Positions 49,499 through 57,520 of a stretch of DNA of 64,000 nt are shown here, piece by piece. The notes under the pieces were generated by a model. It was not told the DNA's origin, searched no databases, and worked only from the letters and a program-made list of their open reading frames with translations. A program made the translations under genes and the position numbers. The stretch comes from Zhengella sp020637775. GTDB taxonomy: Bacteria > Pseudomonadota > Alphaproteobacteria > Rhizobiales > Rhizobiaceae. Within the stretch, counting starts at the first letter, position 1, and every line of letters begins with the position of its first letter. The DNA is taken from contig NZ_JAWKWO010000001.1 in the NCBI RefSeq assembly GCF_041397485.1, positions 992,001-1,056,000 on the forward strand. The letters run 5' to 3'.

Positions 49499-50779
49499 TC
49501 ACCCCTTGCCCGCCGGCTCCACCGGCCGGATGCGCAGCTTGGTGATCCGGTTCTTCTCGCGCTTGAGCACGACAAAGCGCATGCCATGGAAGGTGAAGGC
49601 CTGCTTCTCCTCCGGGATCAGCTTCGTTTCATGGATGACCAGCCCGGCAATCGTCGTCGCCTCGTCATCCGGCAGGTTCCAGTCCAGCGCCCTGTTCAGG
49701 TCGCGGATCGGCACCGCGCCGTCGACGACGACCGACCCGTCGGCCTCCGGCTTCACGCCCTGCATCTCCACGTCGTGCTCGTCGGCGATTTCGCCGACGA
49801 TTTCCTCGAGGATATCCTCAAGGGTCACCAGCCCTTCCACCTCGCCATATTCGTCGACGACGATGGCGATATGGGCCTTGCGCCGCAGGAAGGCGTTGAG
49901 CTGGTCATGCAGCGTCGTCGTGTCGGGCACGAACCACGGCTTGACCGCCACCTTGGTGATATCGATGCGCGCAGGTTCGTTGTCCACGTCATGCAGGGCA
50001 CGCAACAGGCTCTTGGCGTGTATGACACCGACGATATTGTCGGTACTGCCATGCCAGACCGGCAGGCGCGTATGCGGCGACTCCAGCACTTCGCGCACCA
50101 CCTTCTCGGGCGGATCGCCGGCATTGACCATGCGCATGCCGGTGCGATGGATCATCACGTCGGACACTTCCAGGTCGATCAGGTCGAGAAGCCCGCCCAG
50201 CCGGTCGCGATCCTGCTTCACGAAGGCGCCTTCGCGGTGCAGCACCTCCATCGTGCCGCGCAGTTCCTCATGCGCGCTGAGCATCGACTGCCCCTCGTCC
50301 AGCCGCACCCCGAACACCGCCAGCACATGGCGGACGATCCAGTTCACCCCGCTTGATAGCGGGCCGATGACCGCGACATAAACGCGCATCACCGGCGCAA
50401 TCGCCATCGAGAAGCGGTCAGGGCTTGAGATCGCCCAGCTCTTGGGCAGCACTTCGGCAAAAATCACCAGCAGCACGGTCATGGCCAGCGTGGCATAGGC
50501 CACGCCCGCATCGCCGAACAGGGTGAGGAAGGCCGACGTCGCCAGCGACGACGCCAGAATGTTGACCAGGTTGTTGCCGATCAGCAATGCGCCGATCATC
50601 CGGTCGCGCCGCTCGATCAGGGCGCCGACCGTGCCGGCGCGCCTGTTTCCGGCATTTTCCATCGAGTGCATGCGCGCCCGCGAAACGGCCGTCAATGCCG
50701 TTTCCGAGCCCGAAAACGTGGCTGACAGCAGGATCAGGAAGAAGATCGCGCCGAGAATGATCCAGAGTTCCGTCGTCAT
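49499..50779 (-). CDS. CNNM/CorC-type transporter with CBS pair
   Basis: A 426-residue protein of the HlyC/CorC (CNNM) family linked to magnesium or cobalt efflux. Three to four N-terminal helices form the CNNM domain (residues 1-180, with FSGSETALTAVSRARMHS), then two CBS domains (around 205-330, with RLPVWHGSTDNIVGVIHAK) and a C-terminal CorC_HlyC domain (about 345-415). Length is normal. The start overlaps the aroB stop by four bases, so it is the last gene of the aroK-aroB operon. Confidence 0.92.
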   Translation of the reverse strand: MTTELWIILGAIFFLILLSATFSGSETALTAVSRARMHSMENAGNRRAGTVGALIERRDRMIGALLIGNNLVNILASSLATSAFLTLFGDAGVAYATLAMTVLLVIFAEVLPKSWAISSPDRFSMAIAPVMRVYVAVIGPLSSGVNWIVRHVLAVFGVRLDEGQSMLSAHEELRGTMEVLHREGAFVKQDRDRLGGLLDLIDLEVSDVMIHRTGMRMVNAGDPPEKVVREVLESPHTRLPVWHGSTDNIVGVIHAKSLLRALHDVDNEPARIDITKVAVKPWFVPDTTTLHDQLNAFLRRKAHIAIVVDEYGEVEGLVTLEDILEEIVGEIADEHDVEMQGVKPEADGSVVVDGAVPIRDLNRALDWNLPDDEATTIAGLVIHETKLIPEEKQAFTFHGMRFVVLKREKNRITKLRIRPVEPAGKG

Positions 50780-51906
50780 GAAGCCATTTGCTCCTGCAGG
50801 AAGGCCAGAACCTCCGACGGCGGCACGTCCCTGGCAATGTAGGACTGGCCGATGCCGCGCGTCAGGATGAAGGTCAGGCTTCCCCGGCTGACCTTCTTGT
50901 CCTGCGCAATATAGGAAAGGAGTTGCTCCGCGGAAGGCAGGCCGCCAGGCACGTCCTGCAACCGCGTCGGCAGGCCCACAGCCTTCAGATGCGCTTCCAC
51001 CCGCGCCGCGTCATCCGGGCTCGCCTGGTTGAGCCGCGCGGAAAAGCGGTGCGCCAGCGCCATGCCGATGGCCACGCCCTCGCCATGCACCAGCCGCGCG
51101 CTGTCATAGCGTGTGGCCGCCTCCAGCGCGTGGCCGAACGTGTGGCCGAGATTGAGCAGCGCCCGGTCCCCGCTCTCGCGTTCGTCACGCGCCACCACAT
51201 CCGCCTTGCACTGGCAGGATGTGGCGATGGCATGGGTGCGCGCCGGCCCGCCGGCGAAGACGTCATGCCAGTTGGCCTCCAGCCAGGCAAAGAATTCGGG
51301 CCGGTCGATCAGGCCGTATTTGGCCACTTCCGCATAGCCGGCACGGAATTCGCGCGGCGAAAGCGTGTCCAGCACATCCGTGTCGGCCAGCACGAGACGC
51401 GGCTGGTGAAAGACGCCGATGAGATTCTTGCCGTGATCGGAATTGATTCCGGTCTTGCCGCCGACCGAACTGTCCACTTGCGAAAGCAGGGTGGTGGGAA
51501 TCTGCACGAACTGCATCCCGCGCCGGATCACGCCGGCGACAAAGCCCGTCAGGTCGCCGATCACGCCACCGCCCAGCGCCACCACCGCATCGCCGCGCTC
51601 GAACCGGCCGGCCAGCACGAAGTCGACCGCCTTTTCGAAATAGGGAAAGCTCTTGGTCTTCTCGCCGGCCGGAAGCACAAGGCTTTCATGGGCGATTCCG
51701 GCCTCGCCCAGGCTGTTCTTCAGCCTGTCGAGATGAATTCCCGCCACCGTTTCATCGGTGATGACGGCCACGCGGCTGCCCGGCAGGCGCGTGGCGATCT
51801 CCAGCCCCGCCGCCTCGATGAGGCCCGATCCGATCAGGATGTCATAGGCCCGCTCGCCCAGCCCGACAGTGACCGTGGCCGAGGTTTCGCTGATGTCTTG
51901 GCTCAT
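50776..51906 (-). CDS. aroB: 3-dehydroquinate synthase
   Basis: A 376-residue NAD- and zinc-dependent enzyme cyclising DAHP to 3-dehydroquinate in the shikimate pathway. The glycine-rich VALGGGVIGDLTGFVAGVIRRG, the QIPTTLLSQVDSSVGGKTGIN block, zinc-ligand histidines in LNLGHTFGHALE and HGEGVAIGM are all present. It overlaps aroK upstream (ATGA) and the CNNM gene downstream (ATGA), so the three are one translational unit. Confidence 0.96.
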   Translation of the reverse strand: MSQDISETSATVTVGLGERAYDILIGSGLIEAAGLEIATRLPGSRVAVITDETVAGIHLDRLKNSLGEAGIAHESLVLPAGEKTKSFPYFEKAVDFVLAGRFERGDAVVALGGGVIGDLTGFVAGVIRRGMQFVQIPTTLLSQVDSSVGGKTGINSDHGKNLIGVFHQPRLVLADTDVLDTLSPREFRAGYAEVAKYGLIDRPEFFAWLEANWHDVFAGGPARTHAIATSCQCKADVVARDERESGDRALLNLGHTFGHALEAATRYDSARLVHGEGVAIGMALAHRFSARLNQASPDDAARVEAHLKAVGLPTRLQDVPGGLPSAEQLLSYIAQDKKVSRGSLTFILTRGIGQSYIARDVPPSEVLAFLQEQMAS

Positions 51907-52499
51907 GCCGGTCCGGCTCCGTTTTCGGTTGCGCCATTGCTCAGGTGGTCATGCAGCGCCGCCACCACCTGCATGGCCATGTCTTCCTTGCTGACATCGC
52001 GCGACTCGACCACCAGGTCGGCCAGCGCATAGACCGGATGGCGCACGTCCATCAGCCGCCGCAGCACGCCGCGCGGATCCGGGTCTTTCAGCAGCGGGCG
52101 GTTCTGCTTGCGGCTGACCCGCTCCATCAGCAGGTCGAGATCGGCCTTCAGCCATACGGAAACACCGTTGGCGGCGATGGCCTCGCGCGTCTGCGCGTTC
52201 ATGAAGGCGCCGCCGCCGGTGGAAAGAACCTGCGGCCCGTTCTCGATGATGCGCTGGATCACGCGGCTCTCCAGCGAGCGGAATTCCGGCTCGCCATAAG
52301 CCTCGAACAGTTCCGGGATCGTCATCCGCGAGACGTGTTCGATCTCGTGATCGCTGTCGATAAAGGGCAGGCCGGCAAGCTGGGCCACCCGGCGTCCGAC
52401 GGCGGTCTTGCCCGCGCCCATGAGCCCGACGAACACGATCGACCGCCCGCCGAGCAGCGCCTTGATGTCGGTTTCGGGTCTGGCCTCTTGCGTGGTCAT
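51903..52499 (-). CDS. aroK: Shikimate kinase
   Basis: A 198-residue kinase phosphorylating shikimate. The P-loop is GLMGAGKTAVGRR (residues about 25-37), the substrate aspartate is in FIDSDHEIE, and the lid region carries the arginine in RKQNRPLLKDPDPRG. STGGGAF also contacts shikimate. The ATG at 52499 (MTTQEARPET) is the chosen start. It precedes aroB in an overlapping pair, the usual aroKB order. Confidence 0.95.
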   Translation of the reverse strand: MTTQEARPETDIKALLGGRSIVFVGLMGAGKTAVGRRVAQLAGLPFIDSDHEIEHVSRMTIPELFEAYGEPEFRSLESRVIQRIIENGPQVLSTGGGAFMNAQTREAIAANGVSVWLKADLDLLMERVSRKQNRPLLKDPDPRGVLRRLMDVRHPVYALADLVVESRDVSKEDMAMQVVAALHDHLSNGATENGAGPA

Positions 52500-52668
52500 G
52501 CAGCAATTGCCTGCCTTTGGTGTAGCTGGCGCGTTTCGACATGAAAAGCGCGTCGAGGTCAAGCGTCCGCACATGCGCAGCCCGCCCGCCACGCGCTTGC
52601 AATGCCGGGCGGGGCGTCCCATAACGGGTCAGGCGGACACGAATGAACAAAGGTCGAGGGGCGGCGCG

Positions 52669-52818
52669 ATGCCAACACTGTTCCGGTTTCTGGTGACAAT
52701 CGGGATTCTTGCCGGGCTTGCCTATGGCGGCATGTTTGCGCTCGCGACACTGGTCAAGCCCAACAAGGGCGAGATGCAGCAGCGCATACCGCCCGACCGG
52801 CTGAAACTGGACGAATGA
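52669..52818 (+). CDS. Small membrane protein coupled to xerD
   Basis: A 49-residue protein with one hydrophobic helix (FRFLVTIGILAGLAYGGMFALA, residues 5-26) and a short charged cytoplasmic or periplasmic tail ending KGEMQQRIPPDRLKLDE. GAGGGG precedes the ATG. Its stop overlaps the xerD start by four bases (ATGA). The same small gene stands before xerD in many rhizobia, where databases often label it hypothetical. Function unknown. Confidence 0.75.
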   Translation: MPTLFRFLVTIGILAGLAYGGMFALATLVKPNKGEMQQRIPPDRLKLDE

Positions 52819-53720
52819 GCACGTCGGCTGCGCTGATCGAGGCATTTCTGGAAATGATGGCCGCCGAACGCGGCGCGGCGGACAACACGCTGGCCGCCTA
52901 TCGCCGCGACCTCGAAGAGGCTGCCGCCGATGTGCCGGGCGGTCTGGCAGGGGCGACGGCTGACGACCTGTCGGCCCATCTTGCCGGCCTGGCGGCAAGC
53001 GGCTTTGCCGTGACCACGCAGGCGCGACGGCTTTCGTCGCTGCGCCAGTTCTTTGCCTTTCTTTATGGCGAAGGCGTGCGATCCGACGATCCCACCGGCG
53101 TGATCGATTCACCGAAAAAGGCCCGCCCCCTGCCCAAGGTGCTTTCGCAGGCCGAGGTAACGCGCCTTCTCGACCTTGCCGCGCACGAAGCACGCGGCGC
53201 AGACCCCGCGGCAATGCGGCTGCATGCCCTCATCGAGGTGCTCTACGCCACCGGCCTGCGCGTCTCCGAACTGGTCGCCCTGCCGGTCGCCGTTGCCCGG
53301 CGCGACGAACGCTTCTTCATCGTGCGCGGCAAGGGTGGCAAGGATCGCATGGTACCGCTGTCGCCAAAGGCACGGGCGGCCATGGCAGCCTGGCTGGCGG
53401 CGCGCGACAGCGACGATGCACTGTCCGGCTCGCGTCATCTCTTCCCCTCGCCGGGCGCCCGGAGCGGCCACCTGCCCCGGCAGGTATTCGCGCGCGAACT
53501 GAAGGCACTGGCCGCGCGCGCCGGGCTCAAGCCGGCCGCCGTCTCGCCCCATGTCCTGCGCCATGCCTTTGCCAGTCATCTGCTGCAGAACGGCGCCGAT
53601 CTGCGCGCCGTGCAGCAATTGCTGGGTCACGCCGATATTTCCACCACACAGATCTATACCCATGTCCTCGAAGAGCGCCTTGCCGAACTGGTCCGCACGC
53701 ACCACCCGCTTGCCGATTGA
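52815..53720 (+). CDS. xerD: Site-specific tyrosine recombinase XerD
   Basis: A 301-residue recombinase that resolves chromosome dimers at dif with XerC. All catalytic residues are visible: Arg149 (TGLRVSEL), Lys173 (RGKGGKDR), His247 and Arg250 (HVLRH), His272 (LLGHADI) and Tyr281 (IYTHV). The N-terminal SAM-like domain covers residues 1-95. The chromosomal context (small protein, accA) and no flanking repeats point to the housekeeping enzyme, not a mobile integrase. Confidence 0.92.
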   Translation: MSTSAALIEAFLEMMAAERGAADNTLAAYRRDLEEAAADVPGGLAGATADDLSAHLAGLAASGFAVTTQARRLSSLRQFFAFLYGEGVRSDDPTGVIDSPKKARPLPKVLSQAEVTRLLDLAAHEARGADPAAMRLHALIEVLYATGLRVSELVALPVAVARRDERFFIVRGKGGKDRMVPLSPKARAAMAAWLAARDSDDALSGSRHLFPSPGARSGHLPRQVFARELKALAARAGLKPAAVSPHVLRHAFASHLLQNGADLRAVQQLLGHADISTTQIYTHVLEERLAELVRTHHPLAD

Positions 53721-53830
53721 CGCCGTGATCGCTATGTGAGGGGCCTGAAGAGGCAGGAACGCGGCCCTGCGCTGATGCGTGCCGCACCCATTTGCCATGA
53801 CCAGGCCGCAAGACGCGGGATCAGGGGCGC

Positions 53831-54781
53831 ATGTACAATTATCTCGATTTCGAAAAACCCGTTGCCGACCTCGAAGGCAAGATCCTTGAACTCAAGGCAT
53901 TGATGGAAAGCGGCGAGGCCGTGGATGTGGGCGAGGAAATCAAGCGCCTCGAAAACCGCTCCCAGGAAGCGCTGCGCGACGTCTACAAGGCGCTGACCCC
54001 GTGGCAGAAGGCGCAGGTCGCCCGCCATCCCGACCGCCCGCATTGCAAGGACTATGTCGAGGCTCTTTTCACCGAGTTCACGCCGCTGGCCGGGGACCGC
54101 AATTTTGCCGAGGATCACGCCGTCATCGGCGGCCTTGCCCGCTTTGACGGCCGCGCGGTCTGCGTGATCGGACAGGAAAAGGGCGCCGACACGCAAAGCC
54201 GCCTGAAGCACAATTTTGGCATGGCGCGCCCCGAGGGCTACCGCAAGGCCGTTCGCCTGATGGACATGGCGGAGCGGTTCCGCCTGCCGGTCATCACCCT
54301 CGTCGACACGGCCGGCGCCTATCCCGGCATCGGTGCGGAGGAACGCGGCCAGGCCGAGGCCATCGCCCGTTCCACCGAGAAATGCCTCAACCTCACCGTC
54401 CCGGTCATTTCGGTGGTCATCGGCGAGGGCGGATCGGGCGGCGCGATTGCCATCGCCACCGCCAACCGCGTCTACATGCTGGAACATTCCATCTATTCGG
54501 TGATCTCGCCGGAGGGCGCGGCCTCCATCCTGTGGCATGATTCGACGCGCGCCCGCGATGCGGCGACCGGCATGAAGATCACAGCGCAGGACCTGCTCGA
54601 TCTCAAGATCATCGACGGCATCATTGCCGAAAAGGTGGGCGGCGCCCATCGCAACCGGGCCAGCGTGATCGAGGCAGCCGGCCGGCAGATCGGCAGCGCG
54701 CTCGAAGAGCTTTCCGCCGAGGGACTCGATCTGCGCCGCGCGCGGCGCGAGAAGTTCCTTGCCATCGGCCGCTCTCTCTAG
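53831..54781 (+). CDS. accA: Acetyl-CoA carboxylase, carboxyltransferase subunit alpha
   Basis: A 316-residue half of the carboxyltransferase that makes malonyl-CoA for fatty acid synthesis with AccD. The start YNYLDFEKPVADLEGKI, GQEKGADTQSRLKHNFGM, TLVDTAGAYPGIGAEERGQ and IGEGGSGGAIAI with the oxyanion loops are diagnostic. AGGGG precedes the ATG. accD and accBC are not in the window. The L,D-transpeptidase gene follows after a 195-base gap. Confidence 0.96.
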   Translation: MYNYLDFEKPVADLEGKILELKALMESGEAVDVGEEIKRLENRSQEALRDVYKALTPWQKAQVARHPDRPHCKDYVEALFTEFTPLAGDRNFAEDHAVIGGLARFDGRAVCVIGQEKGADTQSRLKHNFGMARPEGYRKAVRLMDMAERFRLPVITLVDTAGAYPGIGAEERGQAEAIARSTEKCLNLTVPVISVVIGEGGSGGAIAIATANRVYMLEHSIYSVISPEGAASILWHDSTRARDAATGMKITAQDLLDLKIIDGIIAEKVGGAHRNRASVIEAAGRQIGSALEELSAEGLDLRRARREKFLAIGRSL

Positions 54782-54895
54782 GCTGAACGCCGGCGCGCGA
54801 ACAGCGCGCCGCGCCTTGCCACAAATTTGCCAAGACCGAAGTCCAATGACGCTTGCGTGATCGCGCCGGCGAACGCTTGCGGTAATGGTTTTTCA

Positions 54896-54905
54896 ATGGT
54901 TAACG
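54896..54905 (+). promoter_or_regulatory. ATGGTTAACG element upstream of the L,D-transpeptidase gene
   Basis: This 10-mer is identical to one of the elements before ftsE (31369-31378) and reads CGTTAACCAT on the minus strand, containing TTAACCAT, the CtrA half-site. It is 72 bases upstream of the ATG. Regulation by CtrA is inferred only. Confidence 0.35.
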
Positions 54906-54976
54906 CTTATACGTCGGGCTGAGGCGGCGGTTGCCGCCTGCTTCGTTCATCTATGAGGATACCGGTTGGTCAAGCC

Positions 54977-56140
54977 ATGACGAAAAGGCTACTCACGGGA
55001 TTGGTTCTGGCCGCGGCGCTGGCCCTGGCCGGCTGCAACGATGCGCTTGACAGCGCCGCCAAGGCAGAACGCCCGCTTCCCGACAGCATTGTCCGGGTCA
55101 TGAAGGCCAAGGGGATGAGCAAGTCCTCGCCCATCATGGTCCGCATCTTCAAGGAAGAGGGCAAGCTGGAGGTCTGGAAGCAGAAGGATACGGGCCGTTA
55201 CGACCTCGTGACGAGCTATGACATCTGCAAATGGTCCGGCCAGCTCGGCCCCAAATATATCGAGGGCGACCGGCAGGCGCCGGAAGGGTTCTACACCATC
55301 CGGCCGCACCAGATGAACCCGAAGTCCAGCTACTTCCTGGCTTTCAACCTGGGCTATCCCAACGCCTATGACCGGGCGCACGGACGCACCGGCAAGCATC
55401 TCATGGTGCATGGCGCCTGTTCGTCGTCCGGCTGCTACTCCATGACGGACGAGCAGGTTTCGGAGATTTTCGCTTTCGGGCGCGATGCCTTTCGCGGTGG
55501 CCAGCGCGCGTTCCAGGTCCAGGCATTTCCCTTCCGCATGACACCGGCCAACATGGCCCGCTACACGAACGATCCGAATATCGGCTTCTGGCGCATGCTC
55601 AAGGAGGGCTACGACCATTTCGAGCTGACGAAGGTGCCGCCCAAGGTGGATGTCTGCGAGGGCCGCTACGTCTTCAACCAGACGCCGGCCGAAGGCCAGT
55701 CCTTCCGTGGTGCGAACGCGGCCTGTCCTGCCATGTCGCAACCTGAAAGCCTGCGCATGGCCTATGACGCGCTCAAGCGCGACCACGAGGAGGCATTCTC
55801 CGCCCTGCTCTCGAACGGCGATGCCGCTGCATCGCGTCCGCTCAGCCCCTCCATCGACGGCATCAGGGAAGCGCGCCTTGTCGCCGACTGGTCGAAGCGC
55901 CGCGCCCGTGGCGAGAAGGTCTCGCGCACACCGCCTTCCCTGGAAGATCCGCGACGCGCGCCTGCGCCCGCACCCGAGCCCAAGCCCGAAGAGGTCGAGG
56001 ACGCAACGGCGGCACCAGCCGCAGCCGTGCCCGCGGCAGTGCAGGCGCAGCCGGATGCAGCCCCGGTTCCCGATGCCCGCCCCGACCAGTCCGCCGAAGC
56101 GGCCGCGCCACGGAAAAGGCGCTGGTGGAATGTCTTCTGA
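54977..56140 (+). CDS. L,D-transpeptidase lipoprotein (YafK-like, YkuD domain)
   Basis: A 387-residue lipoprotein. The signal peptide TKRLLTGLVLAAALALAGC ends in the lipobox LAGC, so the cysteine near residue 20 is lipidated. The YkuD-type catalytic region has HLMVHGACSSSGCYSM (residues about 135-150), with histidine and nucleophile cysteine. It would cross-link or trim peptidoglycan, or attach proteins. The C-terminal 110 residues are Pro/Ala-rich and end in a basic, tryptophan-containing tail RKRRWWNVF. The start at 54977 is preferred over 54953. tusA overlaps its end by 11 bases. Confidence 0.88.
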   Translation: MTKRLLTGLVLAAALALAGCNDALDSAAKAERPLPDSIVRVMKAKGMSKSSPIMVRIFKEEGKLEVWKQKDTGRYDLVTSYDICKWSGQLGPKYIEGDRQAPEGFYTIRPHQMNPKSSYFLAFNLGYPNAYDRAHGRTGKHLMVHGACSSSGCYSMTDEQVSEIFAFGRDAFRGGQRAFQVQAFPFRMTPANMARYTNDPNIGFWRMLKEGYDHFELTKVPPKVDVCEGRYVFNQTPAEGQSFRGANAACPAMSQPESLRMAYDALKRDHEEAFSALLSNGDAAASRPLSPSIDGIREARLVADWSKRRARGEKVSRTPPSLEDPRRAPAPAPEPKPEEVEDATAAPAAAVPAAVQAQPDAAPVPDARPDQSAEAAAPRKRRWWNVF

Positions 56141-56360
56141 GCCCGAAATCTACGATCTGCGCGGGCTGAACTGCCCGCTTCCGGTCCTGAAAGCGCGCAA
56201 GCGGCTGTCGGCCATGGCACCGGGAAGCCGGCTCTGGCTGGAAACGACCGACCCCCTGGCCGTAATCGACATACCCGCCTTCTGCCAGGAAAACGGCCAC
56301 CGCCTCATCGAGACCGCAACGGCCGCCGGTGGGCACCGTTTTCTTGTCGAACGCGGGTAA
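56130..56360 (+). CDS. tusA: TusA family sulfurtransferase
   Basis: A 76-residue sulfur carrier. The active cysteine is Cys15 in LRGLNCPLPVLKARK, the CPxP motif of the TusA/SirA family. TusA accepts persulfide sulfur from IscS for thiouridine and other uses. The fold is complete: beta, CPxP helix, beta-strand LWLETTDPLAVIDIP. It overlaps the L,D-transpeptidase stop by 11 bases. The COG0523 GTPase converges with it 15 bases on. Confidence 0.92.
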   Translation: MSSEPEIYDLRGLNCPLPVLKARKRLSAMAPGSRLWLETTDPLAVIDIPAFCQENGHRLIETATAAGGHRFLVERG

Positions 56361-56375
56361 GACCCGGGCCGCCGC

Positions 56376-57509
56376 CTAGCCCCTGAAGCCCGGCACGGCC
56401 AGCGGATTGTCCGTCACCGCCTGACGATCCGGTGTGTCGACCGCCGGCGTGTCGGTGAAAGCGGCAAACATGCGCCGCACGAAATCCTCGCCCAGATCCT
56501 GCGTGATGAGCACGATGCGCGTTCCGCGCGGCCCTTCCGGCCACGCGTCGAGCCGCACCGGCGGATGCATGACCGACTGAACGCCGTGAATGACGAGCGG
56601 GCGCTCCGGATCGTCCTTCAGTTCCACGATGCCTTTCATGCGCAACAGCTTCTCGCCGTGGGCGGAGGCCAGCAGGTCCATGAACATGGCGACCGCCAGC
56701 TTGTCGACCGGCCTGTCATGGATGATCGAGAAGGACCGGATGCGCGCGTCATGCCGGTTCACGTCGTGATGATGATGGTGATGCCCGCCGTGATCGCCGC
56801 CTTCATGGTGGTGATCGTGATGATGGGCGTGCGAATGCCCGCCATCCGTTTCCGCCGCCAGCCATTTGCGCACATCCGCGCTCTTGGTCTCGGGATTCCA
56901 GGCGCCGCACTCCATCAGCGCGGCAACGGATGGTTCCGCTTGCCCGTCGAGAATGGCGGCATGGGGATTGAGCCCCGCAAGCCGCGCCGTCAGCGCGGGC
57001 ACGGCATCCGGCCCGGCCAGATCGGTCTTCGTCAGCACGATCCGCTCGGCCACCGCCGCCTGTTTCACCGCTTCCATGTGATTGTCCAGCGTGCGCATGC
57101 CGTTGACGGCATCGACTGTGGTCACGACGCCGTCCAGCCGCAGCATCCATTGCAGGGCCGGATGGCCGATCACCGCCTGCAGCACCGGCGCCGGATCGGC
57201 AAGCCCGGTCGTCTCGATGACGATGCGCCTGAGGGAAGCGATCCTGCCCGATTGCACCCGGTCGACGAGATCGGCCAGTGTCAGCACCAGGTCGGATCGC
57301 ACCGTGCAGCAAAGGCAGCCGTCCGACAGTTCGATCACGCCATCGGCGGATTGCTCGACCAGCAGGTGGTCGATGCCCACTTCGCCGAACTCGTTCACGA
57401 TCACGGCGGTGTCTTTGAGCGCCGGATCCTTCAGCAGGCGGTTGAGAAGCGTCGTCTTGCCCGAGCCGAGGAAGCCGGTGACGACGGTGACGGGAATCTG
57501 GTCGGGCAT
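56376..57509 (-). CDS. COG0523 GTPase (CobW/G3E family) with His-rich stretch
   Basis: A 377-residue G3E GTPase and probable metal chaperone. The P-loop is GFLGSGKTT (residues 12-20), the metal-binding motif is GCLCC (about 64-68), and Walker B/NKxD appears as VLTKTDLAG. Between the domains (about residues 224-250) is a stretch with some 15 histidines, typical of zinc- or cobalt-handling members. The C-terminal CobW_C domain follows. It starts 11 bases after the dacF-type gene on the same strand. It could serve cobalt for CobNST or zinc; this cannot be decided here. Confidence 0.9.
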   Translation of the reverse strand: MPDQIPVTVVTGFLGSGKTTLLNRLLKDPALKDTAVIVNEFGEVGIDHLLVEQSADGVIELSDGCLCCTVRSDLVLTLADLVDRVQSGRIASLRRIVIETTGLADPAPVLQAVIGHPALQWMLRLDGVVTTVDAVNGMRTLDNHMEAVKQAAVAERIVLTKTDLAGPDAVPALTARLAGLNPHAAILDGQAEPSVAALMECGAWNPETKSADVRKWLAAETDGGHSHAHHHDHHHEGGDHGGHHHHHHDVNRHDARIRSFSIIHDRPVDKLAVAMFMDLLASAHGEKLLRMKGIVELKDDPERPLVIHGVQSVMHPPVRLDAWPEGPRGTRIVLITQDLGEDFVRRMFAAFTDTPAVDTPDRQAVTDNPLAVPGFRG

Positions 57510-57520
57510 CGGGTCTCTCG

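Noticed and set aside
52815..53720. Tyrosine recombinase as a sign of a mobile element
   Set aside because: Full match to housekeeping XerD, embedded between conserved core genes, no attachment-site repeats or cargo nearby.
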